Below are positions 1 to 8,506 of a stretch of DNA of 51,636 nt, piece after piece. Source of the stretch: a bacterium OM1 bin76 (lineage in GTDB: Bacteria > Actinomycetota > Acidimicrobiia > Spongiisociales > ZC4RG35); the NCBI GenBank assembly GCA_002238785.1, contig MPNA01000021.1, forward strand, positions 1-51,636. Direction: 5' to 3'. The notes below the pieces were generated by a model. It was not told the DNA's origin and searched no databases. It was given only the letters and a program-made list of their open reading frames with translations. Position 1 is the stretch's first letter. Each line of letters opens with the position of its first letter. The position numbers and the translations under genes were made by a program.

Positions 1-321
1 CCCAAACCAAGCAAACACCCATCAAACCTCACACACCCGGCACAAAACCATCCCTCACGCTCCCGAACAACCGAAAAGCCCGCGTAACCCCACCCCCAGA
101 CGGTCAAATCGGTGGATTGAGGCTAAGAGGTGATGCTCTATAGGTGTGCGGATCGGTAAGCTGGCCAATGTTGTACCTAGCCTGGCCAAATAACTAGATC
201 GGATCCCAATGGACTCCAACGCGGTCGGGGATGAAAGGGGTTTTCGCCACACGGCTCTGGCAGTCTTAGGCGGCTGATCTGCGAGCCAACACACTATCCA
301 TGTATTTGGTTGTCTTGAGGT
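1..321. other. Left edge, no supported gene
   Basis: I see no convincing gene between the window edge and the promoter of the RES toxin-antitoxin operon. A minus-strand open frame of about 79 codons (about 55-294) has no recognisable motif. The first 100 bases are C/A-rich and could be the tail of something outside the window. Confidence 0.4.
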
Positions 322-360
322 TTGACTTCAAGGGGTTGTTGACATATAATATGCCATATG
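322..360 (+). promoter_or_regulatory. Sigma-70-type promoter with overlapping operator for the RES/Xre operon
   Basis: TTGACT (322-327) and TATAAT (345-350) are separated by exactly 17 bases, close to a textbook housekeeping promoter. An inverted repeat, CATAT (343-347) and ATATG (356-360), covers the -10 box and the expected transcription start. This suits autorepression by the antitoxin, as is usual for such modules. The promoter lies inside the longest possible reading frame of the next gene, which argues that the gene really starts at 399. The boxes are seen; the operator role is inferred. Confidence 0.7.
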
Positions 361-398
361 CGCGACAAAACCCAGCTATTAGAAGGACGTTTGCAAGA

Positions 399-734
399 AT
401 GGCCAACCATAATCTTCTCTTGACTCAGCTATACCAGGGTTCCGTAGTGGACACGGCCGACCTTGCCCGGGTCAGTGCCAGCCATCCTCGCAGCGTTGCT
501 CGCTGGCACAAGCAGGAAGGCAAGCCTCGTCGGCAGGCGGAAGAGCGCCTGTTGGAGCTGAGGGCGGTCGTCAACTTGGCCAGAAGGGTCATGCAGGATG
601 ATGCCGCTCGCTTCTGGATGCGTTCTCCCAACCCAGATCTTGGATACAGAAAGCCACTAGATCTCATAGCGACCGGGCAATATGAACGGGTCATCGACCT
701 TCTACTGGCACTAGGCGAAGGCATTACCACCTGA
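399..734 (+). CDS. Xre/MbcA/ParS-type antitoxin of a RES toxin-antitoxin pair
   Basis: This 111-residue protein is the likely antitoxin for the RES toxin that follows 1 base later. The N-terminal half has a helix-turn-helix feel (LARVSASHPRSVARWHKQEG). The C-terminal half carries the toxin-binding signature of the MbcA/ParS/Xre family (DUF2384): a long helix around LELRAVVNLARRVM, then FWMRSPNPDLGYRKPLDLIA and a final helix. Family antitoxins bind their RES partner as a complex and repress their own promoter. I chose ATG 399 because a purine-rich ribosome site (AGAAGGA) lies about 10 bases upstream, and because the in-frame starts further upstream (300, 351) lie within or before the promoter. 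Confidence 0.85.
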   Translation: MANHNLLLTQLYQGSVVDTADLARVSASHPRSVARWHKQEGKPRRQAEERLLELRAVVNLARRVMQDDAARFWMRSPNPDLGYRKPLDLIATGQYERVIDLLLALGEGITT

Positions 735-735
735 G

Positions 736-1284
736 GTGTTTTCATTTGATCCGAGATTGGTGACTCAAGTTGGAGATCGGTCACTCAGAGTTGTGGGGTA
801 CCGTCACCTAGCGCCCGGGTTCAACCCCAAGAGCGGAGAAGGCGCTCGCCGCCTGGGAGGTCGGTTCAACCCTTGCCAGAGCTTTCCCGTGCTCTATCTG
901 TGCACTACTCCAGCCTGCACAGCAGCAGAGCTAACTCGCCTAGCCCGGAGACAGGGCATCGCGGTTGAGCAATTTCTTCCCCGGGAGGTGTGGAGAATCC
1001 AAGTAGATCTGACCCGAGTCTTGGATCTGACAGACGACACGGTTCTTGACACTCTTGAACTAGAGATTGGAAGCCTGGTCAGTGACGACTACTCACTCAC
1101 CAATGAGATAGGAGAAGCTGCTTACGAGCAAGGCTTCCAAGCCATCGTTACTCGAAGCGCTACTGCCGTTGACGATGTAATAGCAATCTTTACGGAAAAA
1201 CTGGGAAAGTCCATTCTTCAGACCGACCTCGTCGAGCGGTGGCGATCCCCGACCGACCTCGCTTCATGGGGTCCAACGGGATAG
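736..1284 (+). CDS. RES-domain toxin (NAD+-degrading family)
   Basis: This 182-residue protein matches RES-domain toxins such as MbcT, ParT and NatT, which deplete or modify NAD+ in the cytoplasm. Visible landmarks are the early arginine in VVGYRHL, the GGRFNP loop, the LYLCTTPACTAAEL helix with its conserved Glu, and a late serine region. The start is GTG one base after the antitoxin stop, so translation is probably coupled. Length is normal for the family and the frame is intact, unlike most other toxins in this window. Family assignment is strong; the exact enzymatic outcome (phosphorolysis, hydrolysis or ADP-ribosylation) cannot be read from the sequence. Confidence 0.85.
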   Translation: MFSFDPRLVTQVGDRSLRVVGYRHLAPGFNPKSGEGARRLGGRFNPCQSFPVLYLCTTPACTAAELTRLARRQGIAVEQFLPREVWRIQVDLTRVLDLTDDTVLDTLELEIGSLVSDDYSLTNEIGEAAYEQGFQAIVTRSATAVDDVIAIFTEKLGKSILQTDLVERWRSPTDLASWGPTG

Positions 1285-1335
1285 GTGTATCGCTCCCCGA
1301 GTGGATAACGCTTCCTCTGCTTCTCGACGATGAGG

Positions 1336-3168
1336 CTAAATCTTCCCCGATCTTCGCAGCGCATCGCTGATTCGGTCTTCTAAGGGTGTCGGATCCGAGG
1401 CAGTCACCGGGGTGGTGGCGCCTTCCTCTTTGAACTTGACGCGGCGTGCCGTCCGTTCGGTTTCGGTGGCATCCGGGTCGACCTGGGCCGTGTCCGGCCT
1501 CAACACGACTCCGTATTCTGTGAAGGCTCGATCGGGCGACAGGATGCCATCGCGGACATCGGTTGCAACAGAATCAATGTTCCGGTCGAGAGGATCTCCC
1601 CAGCCGCCGGCGCCGGCGGTGCGGTGAATCAGACGCATCCCTGCCGTTACTCGCTGGGAGAACTTCGACGGCATGACCACCTCTTCGCCATCCGGACCGA
1701 GAAGGTTCAGTGAGGGGGTCCCCGGCCTTCCGGCGCCGATCCCGTAGGGATAGATGGTGGCCCGGTCGGAGCGAACGCTGAGGTCGCATTCCTGCAGGAA
1801 GGTGTACTCGCGCTGCAGCGAAAGGCCGCCCCGGTGCAGACCCGCGCCTCCAGTGTCGGGAACGTAGCCATAGTGATCGACACGGACGGGAAGTGACGAC
1901 TCGAGCATCTCGACGGGGATGTTGCTCACATTGGCGCCGACATTCGGTACACCGTCCTCGCCGTCCTGGCGAGCCTGGCCTCCCCACGCTCCGGAGACCA
2001 GTTCCACCACCGAGAACCGCTCGCCGCCGGGTCTCACTCCCCCCACCGTGACCAGCGACAGTCCCCCGTCGGAAGCTCCCATTACTCGGTCGGGGAGAGC
2101 GGGCGCCAGAGCGCCGAAGATGGCGTCCATCACTCTGAAACCGGTCAGGCCACGGGTTCCGGTGGCGGCCGGGAGGACACAGTTGAGGATGGATCCCCGC
2201 GGCGCCTTGACCGTTATCGGCCTGAAGAACCCGGCGTTGTTGGGAATGTCGGACCGCAACAGGGTACGCATCGCCGCGTAGGTGTTCGAATTCGTGAACG
2301 ACAGGGTGTTGTTCAGAGAGGACCGGACCTGGGGCGAACTTCCTGTGAAGTCGAGGGTGACTCCACCGTCGCGAATCTCGATGCTCACGGCTATGGGCAC
2401 CGGATCGTCGCGGACACCGTCGTCGTCTAGGTAGTCGATATACGAGTAGGTCCCTTCCGGGAACGTTCTGATCTCCTGTCTGGTGAGCATCTCCGTGTAG
2501 TCCAACAAAGCCGCCACATGGGCTCGGAACTCCGCCAGTCCATACCGGCGGATCATCTGGTCGAAGGCCTTGACGCCCGTCGCACAGGCCACCAACTGCG
2601 CGTCGAAGTCTCCCAGGACGATGTCCGGCACCCGGGTGTTGGCGCCCAGCAGTGCGAACACTCCCTCCTCCCGCTTGCCACGCGAATACAGCTTCACCGG
2701 CGGGATCCGAAGGCCCTCCTGGAAACACTCCTCCGCATAGGGCGACATGCTGCCGGCAACCATTCCACCCAGATCGGCGTGATGCGCCACGGTAGCCACC
2801 AGTCCCACGAACTTCGAGTCGAAGAAGACGGGGCGCACCACGAAGATGTCGGGAAGGTGCATGCCGCCGTCGAACGGATCGTTGACCATGGCCACATCGC
2901 CCGGATGGAAATCGTCTCGGAAGCGCCGCAGAATCGCCGCCACAGCCTCGGGAAGGGCGCCGAGTTGGTTGGGCAGGGTTACCCCCTGTGCGATTATCTG
3001 TCCGGTCTCGTCGCACAGGGCTGTGGAGAAGTCCATGGCGCTCTTCACCGTCTCCGAATGTGAAGTGCGAAGGACACTCACCGCCATCTCTTCGCATATC
3101 GCCGCCAGACCCTCACGGATGAGTTCCCGCTCGATGGCGGCCGCACCTGCCGACGTGGGAGCGGTCAT
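1336..3168 (-). CDS. hyuB: Hydantoinase B/oxoprolinase family subunit
   Basis: This 610-residue protein is the HyuB-type subunit of the ATP-dependent hydantoinase/5-oxoprolinase family, which opens cyclic amides such as N-methylhydantoin or 5-oxoproline. Recognisable segments are the N-terminal IERELIREGLAAICEEMAVSVLRTSHSE, the metal-site-like HLPDIFVVRPVF and HHADLGGMV, and the glycine-rich GLHRGGLSLQREY near the C-terminus. Its ATG overlaps the stop of the upstream hyuA by four bases (ATGA), so the two are co-translated. Length is slightly above the common 520-590. The substrate is unknown; carboxylase-type acetone or acetophenone enzymes share this fold. Confidence 0.9.
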   Translation of the reverse strand: MTAPTSAGAAAIERELIREGLAAICEEMAVSVLRTSHSETVKSAMDFSTALCDETGQIIAQGVTLPNQLGALPEAVAAILRRFRDDFHPGDVAMVNDPFDGGMHLPDIFVVRPVFFDSKFVGLVATVAHHADLGGMVAGSMSPYAEECFQEGLRIPPVKLYSRGKREEGVFALLGANTRVPDIVLGDFDAQLVACATGVKAFDQMIRRYGLAEFRAHVAALLDYTEMLTRQEIRTFPEGTYSYIDYLDDDGVRDDPVPIAVSIEIRDGGVTLDFTGSSPQVRSSLNNTLSFTNSNTYAAMRTLLRSDIPNNAGFFRPITVKAPRGSILNCVLPAATGTRGLTGFRVMDAIFGALAPALPDRVMGASDGGLSLVTVGGVRPGGERFSVVELVSGAWGGQARQDGEDGVPNVGANVSNIPVEMLESSLPVRVDHYGYVPDTGGAGLHRGGLSLQREYTFLQECDLSVRSDRATIYPYGIGAGRPGTPSLNLLGPDGEEVVMPSKFSQRVTAGMRLIHRTAGAGGWGDPLDRNIDSVATDVRDGILSPDRAFTEYGVVLRPDTAQVDPDATETERTARRVKFKEEGATTPVTASDPTPLEDRISDALRRSGKI

Positions 3169-5276
3169 GCCGAACCCTCCTCGATGATCACGTTCTGGGA
3201 CCGGTCTCGAAAGACTCTGTAACCGGGCGGGACCACGGTGGTGGCGTCGTAGTCCTCGACGATCATCGGCGCATCTGCGGGGGTGAGTGCCAGATCGCCG
3301 CGGCGCAGCACCGGCGTGGGCAGCAGGCCGATGGCGTCGCCGAAGAAGACTTCTCGCTTGCGTGACCCATCCGCCTGTGAGTCGGGTCGGTTGCTGGCCG
3401 GTACGCCGGGTGGATTCAACTCCCGTATCACCACCAGCAGTTGCACGATTTCGGTGGGATTGTTGGTCACGTGGCCATAGGTGTTCAGGTGTTGCTCGCC
3501 GAACGCCCGGTTCAGTTCCCCCACCCAGGATGACCAGTCATCCGCAAACGGCGGCAGCCTCACGGGTAGTTCGAAACCCTGGCCCACGTATCGCATCTCC
3601 ACCCAGGGTTCGAATTCAAAGGAGACGGTATGCAGTTTCTTATGCCCCACGCCTTCTCTCGCCTGCGCCTCCAGTTCTCCGATCTCAGACTGGAGTTCCC
3701 GGCGGGACAGGCTGGCGGTGCGCCGCAGGTAGGTCTTCTTGGCATGGAATTCCAGCCGGGCTTCCAGCAGGCCCACAGCCGAGAACACCCCCGGCTGGGG
3801 CGGCACGATCACCCGCTTGATGCCCAGTTCCCGGGCAATTCCCACCGCATGGACGGGTCCGCTGCCACCAAACGCGATCATGGTGAAGTCGCGTGGGTCC
3901 CGGCCCCGCTGCACCGAGACCGACTTGATTGCCCGGATCATGCTGGCGTTGGCGATCAGGTGAGCGCCGTATGCGGCAACCTGAGTATCCAGACCAAGGG
4001 GACCGGCGACCTTGTGGTCGAACACGGCCCGGGCTCTGCCAACATCCAGTTTTACCGCTCCGTCCAGCAGGCCCTCGGGGTTCAGGTACCCGAGCAGCAG
4101 ATTTGCGTCGGTAACCGTCGGCTCGTCACCACCCTTGCCGTAACACACCGGACCGGGAAGCGCGCCCGCCGAAGAAGGGCCGACCTTCGGGGCGCCGGCG
4201 GAATCGATCCAGACGATGCTGCCACCTCCCGCTCCGACCTCGGCCAGGTCGATGAAGGGGACACTCAGCGCGTAGCCGCCCCCGCTGCGCAGGCGGCTAC
4301 CGGCAGACATCGCCGACGCCACCTCGAATTCGGCCGTGAAGTGGGGTTCGCCGTCTTCCACCAGGGCGGTCTTGGCGGTGGTGCCTCCCATGTCGAAGGT
4401 GATGGCATTGTCCACCCCCAACGATCGCGCCAAACCACTGGATGCGATCACCCCTGCTGCAGGACCGGACTCAACGACATATGCCGGCCGCTCGGCGGCC
4501 GCCTCGCTGGTCATCACGCCGCCATTGGACTGCATGATGAGCAGTGGCGCCGTCACATCCAATCCATCGAGCTTTCCCCGCAGCGCCTCGAGGTAGGAGG
4601 CCACCACCGGCCTGACGTAGGCGTTCAGCACCGTCGTGCTGGTCCTCTCGTACTCCCGGATCACCGGCAACACCCGGTGGGAGAGCGAGGTCCACACATG
4701 GGGGTACTCCTTGGCGAGCAACTCACCGATGGCCGTCTCGTGGGAGGGGTCGGCGTAAGAGTGGATAAGACTGACCGCAATCGACTCCACCCCCATCTCC
4801 ATGAGTCTCTTCACCTTCTGGCGGGCGTCGTCCAGGTCCAGCGCCGTGACCACTTCGCCGTCGACACCGACTCGTTCGATGACCTCCAAGCGGCGCGAGC
4901 GATCGACCAGCGGCTGGGGTTTCTGCCATGTCACGTCGTACAGCTTTGGGACCCGCAGTCTTCGCAACTCGAGGACGTCGGCGAACCCCGCCGTGGTCAG
5001 AAGACCCGTGAGGGCGCCCTTTCGCTCGAGGATGGCATTGGTCGCCACGGTGCTTCCATGCACGACATCGCGGGTCTCAGCCGGCTCGATGCGGTGAGAC
5101 CTGATGATTTCTCCGATCCCTTCGACCACACCTTCACTGAAGTCCCGCGGGGTGGACAGGAGTTTGTAGGTATAGATGTCGCCGCTTTGGCTTGTCACCA
5201 CCACATCGGTAAAGGTGCCTCCCACATCCACACCGATTCGTGACTCCTGTGGTGGCTGCTGGCCGGAAGGGCTCAT
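3165..5276 (-). CDS. hyuA: Hydantoinase A/oxoprolinase family subunit
   Basis: The HyuA-type ATP-binding subunit (about 703 residues) partners HyuB. It begins with the ASKHA-like phosphate loop IGVDVGGTFTDVVV. It also contains VVHGSTVATNAILERKGA, the TFDMGGTTAKTALVEDG loop, GAGGGSIVWID and IAFGGSGPVHA, all hallmarks of the family. I prefer ATG 5276 because a GGAGG sequence lies about 11 bases upstream; ATG 5294 is an alternative six codons earlier with no ribosome site. The gene is divergent from the SLH protein and shares about 190 bp of control region with it. No transporter or regulator for this two-gene operon is adjacent. Confidence 0.92.
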   Translation of the reverse strand: MSPSGQQPPQESRIGVDVGGTFTDVVVTSQSGDIYTYKLLSTPRDFSEGVVEGIGEIIRSHRIEPAETRDVVHGSTVATNAILERKGALTGLLTTAGFADVLELRRLRVPKLYDVTWQKPQPLVDRSRRLEVIERVGVDGEVVTALDLDDARQKVKRLMEMGVESIAVSLIHSYADPSHETAIGELLAKEYPHVWTSLSHRVLPVIREYERTSTTVLNAYVRPVVASYLEALRGKLDGLDVTAPLLIMQSNGGVMTSEAAAERPAYVVESGPAAGVIASSGLARSLGVDNAITFDMGGTTAKTALVEDGEPHFTAEFEVASAMSAGSRLRSGGGYALSVPFIDLAEVGAGGGSIVWIDSAGAPKVGPSSAGALPGPVCYGKGGDEPTVTDANLLLGYLNPEGLLDGAVKLDVGRARAVFDHKVAGPLGLDTQVAAYGAHLIANASMIRAIKSVSVQRGRDPRDFTMIAFGGSGPVHAVGIARELGIKRVIVPPQPGVFSAVGLLEARLEFHAKKTYLRRTASLSRRELQSEIGELEAQAREGVGHKKLHTVSFEFEPWVEMRYVGQGFELPVRLPPFADDWSSWVGELNRAFGEQHLNTYGHVTNNPTEIVQLLVVIRELNPPGVPASNRPDSQADGSRKREVFFGDAIGLLPTPVLRRGDLALTPADAPMIVEDYDATTVVPPGYRVFRDRSQNVIIEEGSA

Positions 5277-5395
5277 ACCGGGATGGACCTCCATTTGGCG
5301 TCGGGGCCGGTGATTGTCTCCCTGCCGGTGGCCGCTGCGGACCGTCGGTCGGCATCAAGAGATCGAAACGACATGGAGTCGTATCTTAGGAGATA

Positions 5396-5412
5396 TGTGA
5401 CAAAATATCACA
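5396..5412. promoter_or_regulatory. Dyad in the divergent hyuA / SLH-protein control region
   Basis: An AT-rich island in otherwise GC-rich DNA contains TGTGA, seven bases, TCACA. A second offset pair (GATAT...ATATC) overlaps it. It sits between the divergent starts at 5276 and 5469. It resembles a CRP-type half-site pair, but the spacer is seven rather than six bases, so I call it only a candidate operator. It could serve either gene. Confidence 0.4.
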
Positions 5413-5468
5413 AGAATCCTTGGGTGCGGCTTTCAAAAGCAGGCGTTGGTCGCGATACTTGTTCCTTG

Positions 5469-7925
5469 ATGAATGTAGACAAGACAATTCTCAAGGCGCG
5501 GTTTCCGACCACGCGGTGGTGCATCTCGCTTGCCGCATTGATTGTATTGGTGGCGGTGGCCGGTCAGCCGGTCTTGGCTCAGGAAGGCCCCTTGGAGGAG
5601 GGGAGTGGGTTTGTGGACATTGCGGGCAACCCTCACGAGGAGGACATCCGTTTCATCGTCAACCGGGGGGTGACCGTCGGATGCGATCTCGAGGGGCCCC
5701 GATACTGCCCTGAGGACCCGGTATCCAGGGCGGAAATTGCTGCCTTCCTGGCTCGTGCTCTTCGCCTTGACACGACCCTTCCCTATTTGGGCGCGTATTC
5801 CGACGTCGAGGAGGACGCCTGGTACACGCCCTTCGTGGAAGCAATGGGAGCGAACGGACTCACCGACACGGAGGTCTCGGGAACCTACCGACCTGACGAT
5901 CCCATGCTCAGATCGGAGATGGCGGTGTTCCTGCAGAGAGCCTTCCGGTTGGACGTCCCCGACGACATCACCTCTTCTTCCTTCTCCGACATTGGTCCGC
6001 ACGCCCCTTACCTCGACGCGGCTGAAGCGGTCCTGGTGGCGGGAATCACCCGAGGATGCTCGGTCGAACCCATGCGTTACTGCCCCGAGGACCCCGTTAG
6101 AAGGGACTCCATGGCCTCCTTTCTGGCCAGGGCACTGCGCGCGGCAGACCTGCAGGCTGTCCTGGACTTTGCGCCCGGCCGCCAGATCATGCAATCCCTC
6201 ACCGTCGGCGAGGACAAATGGAATGTGTGGATATGCGAGGAAGCCAACATCACCGAGGACGTGCCCTCTTTTTTGAACCGGCGACTCGCTCCCTATTTCG
6301 AGTGGTTGTCGGGTGGCCGGCACCAGATACGGTTCCAGCACGGAGAAGACCCCACCCCTGAGGTCTCGGCCATCCTGAGGGGGTGCGGCGACAACAGTCG
6401 GCATGTGAGGCGTGTGGAAGGTACGCACATCTTTGTTGGAAGTCCCCTGGGCGGCGCCATTGCCGGTTTGGCGTTCGAGGGATCATTCGATTCCCGGGAC
6501 GGCAAGGTCTACCGCAACGCATGGGTCGACGCAAGTGGGATCTACCATGTCACCATTTACGCTCACGAGATAGGCCACGTCCTGGGCTGGCCCCATAATC
6601 TTGCTGCACCCGGCGCTTCCGAACCGCTGATCACCGGTATGGATGTCATGGCAACCGACGGACGGTTGGTAGGCACCAACGCCCACAATCTCTTTCACGC
6701 CGGATGGGTGGATCCCTCGGAGGTGGTGGTGCACCGGGACGCAAACGCGGAGTATTACCTTGGCTCTCCCCAGGCCGACAGCGGTCAGAAACTGTTGCTG
6801 CTGCCGGTCACGGCGGACAAGATGATTGCCGTGGGAGCCAGGGCGAAGGAGAGGTACGACAGCAGCATCGCCGAGGAAGGGATCGAGATATATGAGATCG
6901 ATCTGTGCAATCCGTGGGTGGTGCCCTGCAAAAAGGTCTTCCTGCCTCCGGGGTCGCCATCTGGCGACGCGGTAGTCCTGGACGTCGGAGAATCCTGGAC
7001 GGCCAACCTGTCGGTCTTCTACCAGCGGAGAGGCTCCTTTGTGAACTATGAACTGGAAGTTGTGGAGCGCCTGGACGACACCTACAAGGTTCAGGTGAAC
7101 GCCACTCCTCTAACCAGTGGCTTTTCCTCGATAGAGGTGGGGCGAGGGATCTGTGGGACTCGCCTCAATGGCATCGTGGTCTGTTGGGACTGGTTGGGCT
7201 TCGACTCATCTCCGATAGGGAGCATGCAATCAGTCAGCGTCGGGGATGCTGCCTGTGGGGTGCGGGTCGACCACACCGTCGAGTGCTGGGGCCGGGACAT
7301 CGGTGGAACGCCCGTACCGGATGGAGAATTCAAGTCGATAAGCACAGGGGGTTTCCACACCTGCGGGCTTCGCTCGGACGGCACCGTCGAGTGCTGGGGA
7401 GCAGACTTCAACGGAAGGGAGATCGGTTACCCGATGCCCAACGAAAGCTTCACCTCCATCGGCGCGGGCTGGGCGCACGGGTGCGGAATCCGGGAGGACG
7501 GCACCGTCGGTTGCTGGGGCCGGGATTTCCAAGGTGAGACCCTCCCGCCATCCGGCGAGTTCACCTCGGTCAGCAGCGGCGGCCTTTTCAGTTGTGGGCT
7601 GCGGGCCGAGCAGTCCGTGGAGTGCTGGGGCTCCAACTTCAACGGGACGTTAACCCCACCTGCGGGGCGATTCACCCACGTGGAGGCCGGTTGGAATCAC
7701 GCCTGCGGATTGCGTCCCGACAGTACGGTGGAGTGCTGGGGATCCAACGAAGAGGGACAAACGGCGGTGCCCGGGGGTCTCTTCATCGACATTGCGGTAG
7801 GTGATCAGCGGACCTGCGGCTTAAGGCCCGACCGCACCGTGGAGTGTTGGGGTTTGAACCATCTCAAGCGACTCATCCCGCCACTGGAGATCGCACACCA
7901 GGCGCGTTCCGGTCACCGCCGTTGA
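5469..7925 (+). CDS. Secreted SLH-domain zinc metalloprotease with seven RCC1-like repeats
   Basis: An 818-residue exported protein of unusual architecture. A signal peptide (to about residue 37, ending VLAQ) is followed by three S-layer homology domains (about 47-232; each has an F/Y-D-I/V start and an AEIAAFLARA-like helix). Next comes a metallopeptidase-like domain with HEIGHVLGWPH (about 366-376), which fits the metzincin zinc motif HExxHxxGxxH, and a downstream methionine (DVMAT, about 394) that could be the Met-turn. The C-terminal third (about 560-805) has seven repeats of the form CGxRxDxTVECWG, as in RCC1/BNR-like propellers, each with a paired cysteine. The protein is probably anchored to the cell envelope by the SLH domains. 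I chose ATG 5469 because it directly precedes the signal peptide; upstream in-frame sequence overlaps hyuA. Confidence 0.85.
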   Translation: MNVDKTILKARFPTTRWCISLAALIVLVAVAGQPVLAQEGPLEEGSGFVDIAGNPHEEDIRFIVNRGVTVGCDLEGPRYCPEDPVSRAEIAAFLARALRLDTTLPYLGAYSDVEEDAWYTPFVEAMGANGLTDTEVSGTYRPDDPMLRSEMAVFLQRAFRLDVPDDITSSSFSDIGPHAPYLDAAEAVLVAGITRGCSVEPMRYCPEDPVRRDSMASFLARALRAADLQAVLDFAPGRQIMQSLTVGEDKWNVWICEEANITEDVPSFLNRRLAPYFEWLSGGRHQIRFQHGEDPTPEVSAILRGCGDNSRHVRRVEGTHIFVGSPLGGAIAGLAFEGSFDSRDGKVYRNAWVDASGIYHVTIYAHEIGHVLGWPHNLAAPGASEPLITGMDVMATDGRLVGTNAHNLFHAGWVDPSEVVVHRDANAEYYLGSPQADSGQKLLLLPVTADKMIAVGARAKERYDSSIAEEGIEIYEIDLCNPWVVPCKKVFLPPGSPSGDAVVLDVGESWTANLSVFYQRRGSFVNYELEVVERLDDTYKVQVNATPLTSGFSSIEVGRGICGTRLNGIVVCWDWLGFDSSPIGSMQSVSVGDAACGVRVDHTVECWGRDIGGTPVPDGEFKSISTGGFHTCGLRSDGTVECWGADFNGREIGYPMPNESFTSIGAGWAHGCGIREDGTVGCWGRDFQGETLPPSGEFTSVSSGGLFSCGLRAEQSVECWGSNFNGTLTPPAGRFTHVEAGWNHACGLRPDSTVECWGSNEEGQTAVPGGLFIDIAVGDQRTCGLRPDRTVECWGLNHLKRLIPPLEIAHQARSGHRR

Positions 7926-8065
7926 ATGCGGCAGTTGCCACTGCGGCAACACATTCCCACACCACTGGACCGTGTGAATCGGCTCCCCGAAGCCAAGAGA
8001 CCATGACCCAGGTGCTGAGGGCCGAATAATCCGAACCCCCGAAATGGTGGGGGGAAAGGCGCAGG

Positions 8066-8506
8066 TCAGCGCCAATGCTCAAGTTTCGCTTGGGATCTCG
8101 CAAAGCCGGCCAACCGGTCCGCGCTCTCGTTGAGAAGGTGGCCGGTGTGGCCTCTGACCCATTCCCATTTGATGTCTTTCCCCTCCAGGAGTTCATCGAT
8201 TTGCTCTATCAGGTCGAAGTTCTTGAGTGGGGTGCCTTTGGCTGTTCGTTTGCCGTTCCTTCCCCACCCGTTCAGCACATCAGTGAAGATGTTCAACACA
8301 TAGGTGCTGTCCGCTTGGATCAGCAACGGCCGGTCGGGATGCGATTCGAGCAACTTCAGCACAGCTGTCAATTCCATCCGGTTGTGCGTCGTTTCCTCAT
8401 GGTTTCCCCAGTCCCAGGTCCCCTCGTTGGTGACCCATGCCCATCCTCCCGGTCCCGGTCCGGGGTTGTCCGCAGACCCGTCTGTGGCGGCAATCAGTCT
8501 TGACAT
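8066..8506 (-). CDS. rnhA: Ribonuclease HI
   Basis: A 146-residue RNase HI that cleaves the RNA strand of RNA-DNA hybrids. The catalytic set is complete: D9 in ATDGSADN, E45 in HNRMELTAVL, D66 in QADSTYV, H120 in VRGHTGH and D130 in NESADRLA. The ATG overlaps the stop of the upstream nuclease gene (TGATG), which indicates translational coupling, so longer in-frame extensions upstream are not needed. A second RNase HI of the same length class lies at 44713-45192. Two copies are not unusual in bacteria, but here the gene is tied to a DNA nuclease. Confidence 0.92.
   Translation of the reverse strand: MSRLIAATDGSADNPGPGPGGWAWVTNEGTWDWGNHEETTHNRMELTAVLKLLESHPDRPLLIQADSTYVLNIFTDVLNGWGRNGKRTAKGTPLKNFDLIEQIDELLEGKDIKWEWVRGHTGHLLNESADRLAGFARSQAKLEHWR

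Noticed and set aside
5396-5412. Classical CRP site
   Set aside because: The half-sites match but the spacer is seven bases rather than six, so a CRP assignment is not supported.
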